Source: CAXBNB01 sp049115735
GTDB taxonomy: Bacteria > Bacteroidota > Bacteroidia > Cytophagales > Cyclobacteriaceae
Direction: 5' to 3'
DNA: 64,000 nucleotides
Assembly: GCA_049115735.1 (NCBI GenBank)
Contig: JAGDZP010000040.1
Span: 27,931-91,930 of the forward strand
A model generated the notes under the pieces. The model was not told where the DNA came from and did no database searches. It saw nothing but the letters and a program-made list of their open reading frames with translations. A program made the position numbers and the translations under genes. Positions within the stretch are counted from its first letter, which is position 1. Every line of letters starts with the position of its first letter. Positions 19,016 through 27,801 of the stretch are shown here, piece after piece.

Positions 19016-21012
19016 GCAACAAACTGGCCGAGGAATCAAGTCCTTACCTACTTCAACACGCGAACAATCCTGTGAATTGGTACGCCTGGAATGAAGCATC
19101 TTTAGACAAAGCCAAGGACGAGGACAAGCCTATTATCGTGAGCATTGGTTATTCTACCTGCCATTGGTGCCATGTGATGGAGCGTGAGTCATTTGAGAAT
19201 GAGGCCATCGCTCAGGTTATGAATGAGCATTTTGTTTGCATCAAGGTGGATAGGGAAGAGCGGCCTGATGTGGACCAGGTCTATATGGATGCTGTGCATG
19301 CCATGGGTTTGCAGGGCGGTTGGCCGCTCAATGTCTTTTTAACCCCCGATCAGAAGCCTTTCTATGGGGGTACCTACTTTCCCGCGAAAGGGTGGATGGG
19401 TTTGCTACAAAACATTGCCGAAGTATTTCAACGTAAACGCGAGAAGCTGAATGAGTCTGCGGAAAAATTTGCCGAAGCACTGAATCGAGACCCACTGTCT
19501 CAACATTCGGAAGGAGACTATCAATTATCGAAAATTCAGTTACATGAAATAAACACCAATCTCGTCAAAGCTTTTGACAGGCAACTAGGAGGAATGGGCT
19601 CTGCCCCTAAATTCCCCATGCCGGTAATTTGGAAATATATGGTTCAGACTATTAGCAATGAGGATGATCCGGAGTTAGCACAGCAGCTGCATTTGACCCT
19701 ATCCAAAATCGCACAGGGTGGTATTTATGACCAGGTAGGTGGTGGTTTTGCAAGATATTCAACAGACGCGAAATGGTTTGCGCCACACTTTGAGAAGATG
19801 CTTTATGACAATGGACAACTATTGAGTATGTACGCTGAAACATATAAGACTAAAAATGATCCTGAGTATGAACATGTCGTAGCACAGACTGTGAATTGGC
19901 TTTGCCGGGAGATGCTTACTGATGAAGGAGCTTTTTATTCTGCCCTTGATGCAGATAGTGAAGGGGTAGAGGGTAAGTTTTACGTTTGGCCAGATGAGGA
20001 GTTCAAAGCGGTTCTTGGCGAGGATTATGACTTGGCAAAAGAATTCTATAACACCACAGAGGAAGGAAACTGGGAGCATGGATGGAATATTCTATACAAG
20101 TCGATGGATAATGAATCCTTTGCTCGCAAAAATGGAATGAATGCAGAAGAGCTTGAAAGTAAGATCAAGTCCATCAATGATACCCTCCTACACAAACGGT
20201 TTGAGCGAATCAGACCCGGGCTGGATCATAAGATACTCACAGGATGGAATGCCCTGATGTCGAAAGGACTATTGGATGCCTATTCTGCTTTTGGAGTACA
20301 GCAGTACCTCGATCTGACTGTTAAGAACACAGAGTTTATTTGTACTCAATTGATTGTAGACGGTGTGCTATATCATGATGGTGGTAAGAAAGTGGAAGCA
20401 TTTCTGGATGATTATGCCTTGGTCATTGAGCTGTTGACAGAAGCGTATCAGGTCACTTTCGATGAAAAGTATTTGCAACAGGCTGAAGAATTAGCGGAAG
20501 TGTGTATGAAAGACTTTTTGGATACTGAGACCAATTTCTTCTTTTACACTTCTCGAAAATCAGAAAGGTTGATAGCTGATAAGAAGGAAATCTATGATAA
20601 TGTCATCCCTGCCTCAAATTCCATCATGGCCAACAACCTATTAGCCTTAGGTCTTATATATGAAAATGAAAACTATTTGACGACAGCAAATGCTATGCTG
20701 GAGAAACTGTCATCGCAAATAGTCAGAGACCCTAGATACATGACCAATTGGGCGGTTGCTATGCATACTCATCTTAATGAGCCTTTTGAAATCGTAATAA
20801 TCGGAGAAAGGGCGCAGGAATTCAGAAATGAATTAGCCAAAAGCAAATTGCCCAATCACATATTTCTCGGAACCGACTCTAATTCAAAACTACCATTGTT
20901 GGCCGATCGAAAGGCAATTGATGGAAAGACTACTATCTATGTTTGTAGGAAAAAGACTTGTCAGAGACCTGTGTTTACTCTAGATGAAGCAATCGATCTA
21001 TTGAAGCAGTAG
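19012..21012 (+). CDS. YyaL/DUF255 thioredoxin-fold protein with alpha-barrel
   Basis: A 666-residue cytosolic protein of the spermatogenesis-associated protein 20/YyaL family. The N-terminal thioredoxin-like domain (about 1-170) has ESSPYLLQHANNPVNWY, then the redox-like CHWC motif at 50-53, then VDREERPDVD. The rest is an alpha/alpha barrel resembling glycan epimerases and cellobiose 2-epimerase folds, with LPHFEKMLYDN-like text at about 260-272 and LTGWNALM. The activity is not established. It is coupled to the GSCFA gene by a 4-base overlap. Confidence 0.9.
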   Translation: MSNKLAEESSPYLLQHANNPVNWYAWNEASLDKAKDEDKPIIVSIGYSTCHWCHVMERESFENEAIAQVMNEHFVCIKVDREERPDVDQVYMDAVHAMGLQGGWPLNVFLTPDQKPFYGGTYFPAKGWMGLLQNIAEVFQRKREKLNESAEKFAEALNRDPLSQHSEGDYQLSKIQLHEINTNLVKAFDRQLGGMGSAPKFPMPVIWKYMVQTISNEDDPELAQQLHLTLSKIAQGGIYDQVGGGFARYSTDAKWFAPHFEKMLYDNGQLLSMYAETYKTKNDPEYEHVVAQTVNWLCREMLTDEGAFYSALDADSEGVEGKFYVWPDEEFKAVLGEDYDLAKEFYNTTEEGNWEHGWNILYKSMDNESFARKNGMNAEELESKIKSINDTLLHKRFERIRPGLDHKILTGWNALMSKGLLDAYSAFGVQQYLDLTVKNTEFICTQLIVDGVLYHDGGKKVEAFLDDYALVIELLTEAYQVTFDEKYLQQAEELAEVCMKDFLDTETNFFFYTSRKSERLIADKKEIYDNVIPASNSIMANNLLALGLIYENENYLTTANAMLEKLSSQIVRDPRYMTNWAVAMHTHLNEPFEIVIIGERAQEFRNELAKSKLPNHIFLGTDSNSKLPLLADRKAIDGKTTIYVCRKKTCQRPVFTLDEAIDLLKQ

Positions 21013-21068
21013 TTGCTCAATATTTTTGTATTATTCACTGATTTTATTAAATTTATTAGTGAAGTAAT

Positions 21069-21707
21069 ATGATAATCATGTTCGGATTTTTCAAAAGCAA
21101 GTTGAAGGGGCCTCAGCTTACTTACTTTGTCTACCTGAACCAAACGGCACTATATAGGCAGTTGTTTAACAGGTTGATAAGAGAAATTAATTCTGGTGGA
21201 AGAATACTGGTGGTGTACTATTTCTCCAAAACCCTGGAGGAATTGAAAATGCTTATTGAAGCAGGGAAGCTTGACTATTCAATGGTGGGCAATAATGTAG
21301 ACGTGACAGCCAAGTTGTACCTGGCAAGCGAGAGTGAGGTGCTCAACTCTCAATCCAGCGGATTAAACCTGGAGATGTTTTCAGTAGTAATTTTTAGTGA
21401 AATTCATCCAATGGCAGGCAGAGATCTTGCACTGCACGAGCATTTGCAACAATACAATAAGGAGGCGTATGAGGTCTTCTATACATCTATGGACAGCCCA
21501 ATCATTCAGCCCTTTGGTGCTGAAAGAATCATCAATATCATGAAAAAACTTGGGATGGACGAGAATGAGATGATCGAACATGATATGGTCACTCAATCCC
21601 TGATCAAAGCTCAGGAGAAAATATCTGCAGCAGTACGTCATGAAAAACCAGCCGATTCTGCGGAGCTTTGGATGTCTCTTAATGCCGGAGGCCTTATGAC
21701 AGAATAG
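21069..21707 (+). CDS. conserved hypothetical protein, 212 aa
   Basis: I do not recognise a named family. The protein has no signal peptide or membrane helix. It starts at ATG 21069 or, equally well, at ATG 21078 (MFGFFKSKLKGPQLTY). It looks like a mixed alpha/beta domain: strand GGRILVVYYF, helix KTLEELKMLIEAG, strand MFSVVIFSE followed by IHPMAGRDLALHEHLQ. The alternation is reminiscent of a RecA-like/helicase C-terminal lobe, such as the SecA C-lobe, but no Walker motif is present and I do not claim this. It stands alone, 56 bases after the YyaL-like gene. Confidence 0.6.
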   Translation: MIIMFGFFKSKLKGPQLTYFVYLNQTALYRQLFNRLIREINSGGRILVVYYFSKTLEELKMLIEAGKLDYSMVGNNVDVTAKLYLASESEVLNSQSSGLNLEMFSVVIFSEIHPMAGRDLALHEHLQQYNKEAYEVFYTSMDSPIIQPFGAERIINIMKKLGMDENEMIEHDMVTQSLIKAQEKISAAVRHEKPADSAELWMSLNAGGLMTE

Positions 21708-21774
21708 GCTCTTTTCAATTCTTTTTGCAATTTCATTATAAGCGTTTAGATCAATTTTAATCATGAATAATCAA

Positions 21775-21786
21775 GTACAACTGTAC
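21775..21786. promoter_or_regulatory. 12-bp dyad upstream of the lyase array
   Basis: GTACA-AC-TGTAC is a perfect inverted repeat 51 bases before the first array gene. TGATTTTG (21787-21794), one mismatch from the -7 consensus TAnnTTTG, abuts it. It could be an operator or promoter region for the array. A related GTACA-N9-TGTAC pair occurs at 41003-41021. Evidence is weak. Confidence 0.25.
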
Positions 21787-21837
21787 TGATTTTGAGAGGA
21801 GTAATTAGATGCCCTTCAATCAGTTAACTTAGAATCG

Positions 21838-23952
21838 ATGATGCTTAAATTCTACGCTAAGAAGTCGCTAATTACAATATCGTTCATATTGATTACAACA
21901 GCACTTGTAGCTCAGAAGGATGAGATTGAGCTTCTAAGACAAAGAGTGATAGACGATGCATATAATGGTATGGGATTCTATCCACGAGTTTCTCGCTATC
22001 ATATACCAAGGTTTGAGAAAGCTGCTGAGTTTATGCAGTCGGTGAAGGAAAATGGCAGCTGGGAAGATATCGACTATGGCGATACTGATAATGATTGGCA
22101 CCCGTTGAGGGCATTGAACAGGATATTGGTACTGTCACATGCCTATAAGAACAAAGCCGGAGATTTGTATCTGGATGACAATCTGCTTGAGGCCATCAAC
22201 AAGTCTCTGGGATATTGGTATGATTTCAATCCCAATTGTGTAAACTGGTATAAGAATGACATAGCCAAACAGATGTATTTGGGTGTGATTGGCCTGTTGA
22301 TGCAGGGGAGTATTGATGATACTCTGATGACCAAGATTATCAATGATCAAACTGAGAAACCTCGAATGACTGGTTCCAACAGAACTTTATTATCTACATC
22401 AGTTTTTTACAGGGGATTGATGGAAAAAAATTCGGAACGCATTACATCCGGGGTGAATGGTGTGATGGCGCAGGTTCAGTTGAGTGACAAGGAAGGCATT
22501 CAACCCGACTATAGTTTTCATCAGCATGGCCCTTACTTGTACAACGGGAGCTATGGAAACAATTTTCTTCGTGAAACCTTGTGGCTGGCTGCTATGGTTG
22601 GAGGCACTAAATACGCATTCACCGATGATCACATAAAGATACTTCGTGATTATTATTTGAAAGGAACCCATTGGATGATTAGGGGAGGTGTTGTAGACTA
22701 TAATGTCAGTGGTAGGCAAGTTGGTCGGCCGATAAATATGAATGTATCAGGTGAGGCTATTATCTCTCAGCTCAACTACTTTATGCTTGCCGACCCTGAA
22801 AATTCAGGCAAGTATAAAACTGCTCAAAGGATAATTAAAAAAGAGATACCTCAAAACATAGTAGGTAACAAACACTTTTGGAGATCAGATTACACAGCAC
22901 ACCACAGACCGAAGTATTTTTCAACCCTGAAGATGTGTTCGAAGCGAACTATCGGGGTAGAGATAGATGTGAATTTTGAGAATCTGCTTGGACATTACAC
23001 ACCATATGGCCTTACTTATACTTATCGACGTGGTGATGAGTATGATGGTATTTTTCCTGCCTGGGACTGGGGTAGATTGCCGGGTGTGACCAGTCCGAGT
23101 TATGTGCCGAGCATCAAAGGAAAATATACTCAGCAAACGGAATTTGTTGGGGGTGTTTCAGATGGCACTTATGCAGTATCCGCTATGGATCTTAGCTATG
23201 AGGGGACAGAGGGTAAAAAATCATGGTTTTGGTTTGATAATGAGTGGGTGGCCTTAGGAGCAGGTATTCAGTCCGAAAGTGAGCACCCAATTCAAACGGG
23301 AATCAATCAGTTACTATTGAGAGGTGAAGTTTTGGTAGATGGAAAGAGGACGGAAAAGCCTGATGCGGTATTGAATAATCCAAAGTGGATTTGGCATGAC
23401 AGTGTGGCCTACGTTTTTCCTGACAGAAACCAGGAAATAAAACTTGAAGCCAAGTCAAAGCCAGCAAATATGCACCGAATATTTGGCCTGGCTGCAGACT
23501 CCACTTACCAAGCAGATGTCTTCGCATTGTGGTATGACCATGGCGTAAAGCCAAAGAATGCAGATTATCAATACATTGCTGTGCCGGGGATCACGAAAGA
23601 TAAGGTTGCTGAGTATTATGACGGCAAGTTCATTCAAATACTAATCAATACTACAGAGCTTCAAGCAGTGACGCATAAGAATTTAGGGATTACAGGAATC
23701 GTTTTCCATAAGGGTGGTGAGTACACACTTAGCAACGGCTCCAACATAAAAGTTAATAAACCTTGCCTCATCATTATAAATGCCAAATCAAAAGAACTGA
23801 CCATTTCCGATCCAACGGCAACATTGGATCAAATAGAACTTGAAATTGTATCTGGTAATAAGGTTAAAAAGGATTTTCAAGTTGAGTTACCCAATGGTCA
23901 ATATGCCGGCAAAAGTTTGCTGGTGGCGGAGGCATCATATTTGCTTCATTAG
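21838..23952 (+). CDS. PL8 family polysaccharide lyase (chondroitin AC/hyaluronate lyase-like)
   Basis: A 704-residue exported protein (signal to about Ala25, LVAQ) with PL8 architecture: an alpha/alpha toroid to about residue 340, then the beta super-sandwich. Catalytic residues line up with Pedobacter chondroitinase AC (N175, H225, Y234, R288, R292) as N181, H230, Y239, R293 and R297. The spacings His-Tyr (9), His-first Arg (63) and Arg-Arg (4) are identical, and Asn-His is 49 against 50. The WDWGRLPGVT segment (about 410-419) is also a PL8 hallmark. It should cleave a hexosaminidic or hexosidic bond next to a uronic acid by beta-elimination. It is the first gene of the array, 30 bases before the group A tandem. 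Confidence 0.9.
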   Translation: MMLKFYAKKSLITISFILITTALVAQKDEIELLRQRVIDDAYNGMGFYPRVSRYHIPRFEKAAEFMQSVKENGSWEDIDYGDTDNDWHPLRALNRILVLSHAYKNKAGDLYLDDNLLEAINKSLGYWYDFNPNCVNWYKNDIAKQMYLGVIGLLMQGSIDDTLMTKIINDQTEKPRMTGSNRTLLSTSVFYRGLMEKNSERITSGVNGVMAQVQLSDKEGIQPDYSFHQHGPYLYNGSYGNNFLRETLWLAAMVGGTKYAFTDDHIKILRDYYLKGTHWMIRGGVVDYNVSGRQVGRPINMNVSGEAIISQLNYFMLADPENSGKYKTAQRIIKKEIPQNIVGNKHFWRSDYTAHHRPKYFSTLKMCSKRTIGVEIDVNFENLLGHYTPYGLTYTYRRGDEYDGIFPAWDWGRLPGVTSPSYVPSIKGKYTQQTEFVGGVSDGTYAVSAMDLSYEGTEGKKSWFWFDNEWVALGAGIQSESEHPIQTGINQLLLRGEVLVDGKRTEKPDAVLNNPKWIWHDSVAYVFPDRNQEIKLEAKSKPANMHRIFGLAADSTYQADVFALWYDHGVKPKNADYQYIAVPGITKDKVAEYYDGKFIQILINTTELQAVTHKNLGITGIVFHKGGEYTLSNGSNIKVNKPCLIIINAKSKELTISDPTATLDQIELEIVSGNKVKKDFQVELPNGQYAGKSLLVAEASYLLH

Positions 23953-23982
23953 ACGACTAGAAATCACTATCTAATAAAAACT

Positions 23983-25881
23983 ATGAAAACTAAAACTTTA
24001 CACCTACTGATCACTTTTTGTTTGTGCCTGATAGTACTCCCTTCACTAAAGGCCGAAACTGACAATCCTATAAATGCTGAGGATGAAGGGGTGCAAAAAC
24101 TTAAAAACCCAATCTCTGCTTCTTACCTAAAAAGGTATTTAAGAAAATCCCAACCACGATTGGTTCTTAATTCAAGTATTGAACGAAACCTCAGAAGCAA
24201 GCTGAAGAGCGACCCTGTTGTTAAAAATATCTACGAGGCAATTAAGCTCAATGCAGCAGACATTCAGAAAGAGCCTTTTTTGGAAAGAATTCAGACTGGT
24301 CGTAGACTCCTGTCCATATCAAGAAAAATGCTTTACCGAATCAATATGCTCGGTATAGTGTATAGAATCGAAAAGGATCCTGAGATACTAAAGCGCATTG
24401 ACGGAGAAGTAAAAGCGGTTTGTGCTTTTTCTGATTGGAATCCTTCGCATTTCTTGGATGTAGGTGAAATGTCCATGGCAGTGGCATTTGCTTTAGACTG
24501 GACCGCAGGAGCACTACCGGCTTCAACTATTGCATTGGCTAAAGATGCATTGATCGAAAAGGGCATCAAACCAAGTTGGCCGGAGAGTGGGAAAAATCCA
24601 GGTTGGGCATATGGCCATAATAATTGGAATCAGGTATGCAATGGAGGAATGATTGCTGCGTCTATAGCCATCGCCGAGAAGGATCCGGCCTTAGCTGCCA
24701 AGACAATAAAAAGAGGTCTGGATGGTATGGTGAATGCTCTGGCGCAATATGCTCCAGATGGTGTTTATCCTGAAGGGTCTACCTATTGGAGCTATGGTAC
24801 TAGCTTTTCCGTTGTGACCGCAGCTTTTTTAGAAAGTGCCTTTGGAACAGATTTTGGTATAGCAGAATATCCTGCATTTAAAGAAAGTGCCAAATTCAGG
24901 TATCTTATGAATACCCCTTCTACATGGTACTACAACTTCGCAGATTGTGGAGACAGACGAGGTAAGAATGGTGACTTTACTCTGGCATGGTTTGCCACCA
25001 AAACCGGTAATAAAGAGTTTTTTGAAAAGAAGCGTTTCTTAATCCCAGCTAAGGAAATGGGTGAGTTAAGGCGTCTCGATGGAGCTGGTCTTGTTTGGAT
25101 CGCTCAATACAAAGAAGGAGATGGTGAGGCAATGCCTACTGCATGGAAAGGTGATGGATCCAATCCAATAGTGGTTTTTAAAGGAGAAGAAGGTGATTCT
25201 CGAAACTACTACTTTGGAGGAAAAGGAGGGAGAGCCACTACCAGCCATGGAAATATGGATGCAGGGTCTTTCATTTTCGAATTGAATGGAGTACGCTGGT
25301 CAATAGATCCAGGTAACCAGTCTTATCACCCCTTGGAGAAAACGGGTTTTGATTTATGGGGTAAATGTCAAGACTGTGAGCGCTGGACCTTGCTCACTAA
25401 GAACAATTATGGGCATAGCACTGTTACCATAAACGACGAACTATTTATCAATGAAGGCACAGCTACTCTGGTATATTTTAAGAAAGGAGTAAATCCTGAA
25501 GCGACCTTTGACTTATCTGCCTTATATGGGGAAAATCTAAAGAGTGCAAAGCGTAAGTTTCTGAAAGACAGTGAAAAGTCTATTGTTATTGAAGATAATA
25601 TTGAAGTGTCCGAAAAGACAAAGTCAATCACTTGGCAGCTTATGACACAGGCTGATGTGAAGTTTGTTGATGGCGGTGCAATCTTGACACAGGATGGAAA
25701 GTCATTGAGACTGGAAAACCTGTCTCACCCTGATTATGATGTTACCATGGTGTCACTATATCCAGCGCCAATGAAGCTAGACAGACAAATTGAAGGCTTG
25801 AAAAGGCTGGAAATAAGAATACCTGCCTATACCGTAGAAGATGGTAGCACAACCATCAAGGTACGTCTGGTAGAAAACTAG
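23983..25881 (+). CDS. heparinase II/III-like lyase, group A copy 1
   Basis: A 632-residue protein with a Sec signal (cleavage after about Ala24), an alpha/alpha toroid (about 45-390) and a heparinase II/III-like beta-sandwich (about 395-632). Candidate catalytic residues by analogy with the superfamily are N214/N216 (NNWNQVCN), Y268/Y271 (PEGSTYWSYGT) and H422 in SHGNMDAGSF. H478 (YGHST) is also conserved across the group. A C462-x-x-C465 pair (CQDCERW) is found only in group A. The substrate should contain a uronic acid; which one is not visible. It is followed 7 bases later by copy 2 (56 percent or so identical by eye), evidently a tandem duplication. Confidence 0.85.
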   Translation: MKTKTLHLLITFCLCLIVLPSLKAETDNPINAEDEGVQKLKNPISASYLKRYLRKSQPRLVLNSSIERNLRSKLKSDPVVKNIYEAIKLNAADIQKEPFLERIQTGRRLLSISRKMLYRINMLGIVYRIEKDPEILKRIDGEVKAVCAFSDWNPSHFLDVGEMSMAVAFALDWTAGALPASTIALAKDALIEKGIKPSWPESGKNPGWAYGHNNWNQVCNGGMIAASIAIAEKDPALAAKTIKRGLDGMVNALAQYAPDGVYPEGSTYWSYGTSFSVVTAAFLESAFGTDFGIAEYPAFKESAKFRYLMNTPSTWYYNFADCGDRRGKNGDFTLAWFATKTGNKEFFEKKRFLIPAKEMGELRRLDGAGLVWIAQYKEGDGEAMPTAWKGDGSNPIVVFKGEEGDSRNYYFGGKGGRATTSHGNMDAGSFIFELNGVRWSIDPGNQSYHPLEKTGFDLWGKCQDCERWTLLTKNNYGHSTVTINDELFINEGTATLVYFKKGVNPEATFDLSALYGENLKSAKRKFLKDSEKSIVIEDNIEVSEKTKSITWQLMTQADVKFVDGGAILTQDGKSLRLENLSHPDYDVTMVSLYPAPMKLDRQIEGLKRLEIRIPAYTVEDGSTTIKVRLVEN

Positions 25882-25888
25882 TCTGGAG

Positions 25889-27775
25889 ATGAAAGCTTTT
25901 AATACAATAATTTCCTTAGGCCTGGCCATATTATTTGGCTGGTCAGCTGAGGCTGCATTGAAAAAAGAAATACCCAATCTAGAAAACCCTATTTCAGTTG
26001 AATATCTGAAAAAGAATCTTTCCAAAGATTTACCCAGACTTGTTTTGAACAAGAAGCTCGGTAAAAACCTGAAGAAAAAATTGAAGTCAGATCCGCTAAT
26101 CAAGGGGATGTATGCCGCAATAAAGTTCAATGCCAATATGGTTTTGGAGAAGGATATCATTTCTGTTGATATTCCTGACAACAAAAGGTCTCAGAGAAAT
26201 CAATTGGGAATTTCCAGGGACTTCCTGCACAGAGTGAATATGCTTTCAATGGTGTACTATCTGGAAAAGGATGAAGCCATTTTAAGTAGAATTAATGAGG
26301 AAGTTATAGCCGCTTGCAATTTTCCAACCTGGAATCCAAAGCACTATTTAGATGTTGGAGAGATGTCTCTTGCCATAGCTTTAGCCATTGATTGGACAGC
26401 AGGAAGTCTACCCGAATCGACTATTAAGCTGGCGAAAACTTCATTGATAGAAAAAGGAATTAAACCTAGTTGGCCAGATGATGGGGACACGCTAAGATGG
26501 GTATATGGTACCAACAATTGGAATCAGGTGTGCAACGCAGGCATGATTGCCGCTTCCTTGTCCGTTGCTGAAATAGAGCCGGAGTTGGCTGCAAAGACCA
26601 TTAAGAGATCGATCGATGGAATGGCTAATGCTCTGGTTGAGTATGGCTCAGATGGTGCTTATCCCGAGGGAGCTGTTTATTGGGGCTATGGCACACAATT
26701 CTCCGTCACTACAGCCGCTATATTTGAGAGTGCTTTTGGAACCAATTTTGGAATTGAAGACTATCGAGGTTTTAAGGAAAGTGCCGTATTCAGAACATTG
26801 TCTACAGCCCCATCTGGAAGACTGTTCAATTATGCTGATTGTGCCGAAAAACCAGAAAGGTACACTGACTTCACTTTGAGTTGGTTTGCGACAAAAACAG
26901 GCAATAGAAAATTCCTCAACGAAGAGAAATTTCTCAAATCACCTGAGGAGATTGGAAGAATCTCGCGACTAGCAGGCGCAGGTATAGTATGGACTGCCCA
27001 GTTTGAAGAAAAACCATCTCCATCTATTCCAACAGCTTGGAAAGGTGATGGAGCAAACCCCATCGTGATTTTCACAGGAGATGAAAATGACTCCAAGGGT
27101 TTCTATTTTGGAGGTAAAGGCGGACGTGGCACAGTCAACCATGGCAATATGGATGGGGGTTCCTTCATATTCGAGCTCAATGGTGTCCGTTGGGCTATTG
27201 ATCCCGGTAATCAAAGTTATGGAGTTTTGGAGCGCGCAGGCTTCAATCTTTGGGGTAGGTGCCAGGAATGTGACCGCTGGAAGCTTTTGACCAAAAGCAA
27301 CTTCGGACACAGTACCATATCAGTGAATAATCAATTGCATGTGGTTGATGGATTGGCCACTATCGAAAGTTTCAAAGATGGAGCAAAGCCTGAGGTGACC
27401 TTTGACATGACACCAACATTCGCTGGTCAATTAGAAAGTGCTAAAAGGAGATTTCTGAAAGAGAGTTCTACTTCGATGCTCATTGAGGATGATATTCAGA
27501 TGTCTGAAGACACTCAGATGGTAACATGGCAGATGATGACGCAAGCTGATGTGCAGATAGTGGGTGGAGGAGCAATTCTCAATCAAGATGGTCAACAACT
27601 GAAGTTAGAGAACTTATCTCATCCGGAAATCACGGTTTCGGTTATTTCTTTAAATCCTGCTCCAATGGCATTGGACAAGGAAATAGAAGGGTTAAAGAGG
27701 CTCGAAATAAGAATTCCTGCCTGGCTCATTGAGAGTGATAAGACCAAAATTCAAGTCAGGTTATCGGAAGATTAG
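25889..27775 (+). CDS. heparinase II/III-like lyase, group A copy 2
   Basis: A 628-residue paralogue of the preceding gene, with signal peptide (about 1-22), toroid and beta-sandwich. Key positions are N210/N212 (NNWNQVCNAGM), Y264/Y267 (YWGYGT), FNYADC at 313-318 and H418 in NHGNMDGGSF. The group A CxxC pair appears as CQECDRW. The N-terminal region before the toroid (about 25-80) is very lysine-rich (KNLKKKLKSDP). It starts 7 bases after copy 1 and is 26 bases before copy 3, so all three are surely co-transcribed. Exported, likely periplasmic. Confidence 0.85.
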   Translation: MKAFNTIISLGLAILFGWSAEAALKKEIPNLENPISVEYLKKNLSKDLPRLVLNKKLGKNLKKKLKSDPLIKGMYAAIKFNANMVLEKDIISVDIPDNKRSQRNQLGISRDFLHRVNMLSMVYYLEKDEAILSRINEEVIAACNFPTWNPKHYLDVGEMSLAIALAIDWTAGSLPESTIKLAKTSLIEKGIKPSWPDDGDTLRWVYGTNNWNQVCNAGMIAASLSVAEIEPELAAKTIKRSIDGMANALVEYGSDGAYPEGAVYWGYGTQFSVTTAAIFESAFGTNFGIEDYRGFKESAVFRTLSTAPSGRLFNYADCAEKPERYTDFTLSWFATKTGNRKFLNEEKFLKSPEEIGRISRLAGAGIVWTAQFEEKPSPSIPTAWKGDGANPIVIFTGDENDSKGFYFGGKGGRGTVNHGNMDGGSFIFELNGVRWAIDPGNQSYGVLERAGFNLWGRCQECDRWKLLTKSNFGHSTISVNNQLHVVDGLATIESFKDGAKPEVTFDMTPTFAGQLESAKRRFLKESSTSMLIEDDIQMSEDTQMVTWQMMTQADVQIVGGGAILNQDGQQLKLENLSHPEITVSVISLNPAPMALDKEIEGLKRLEIRIPAWLIESDKTKIQVRLSED

Positions 27776-27801
27776 TTTTTGAAATTGAACTATAGGAAAT
27801 C

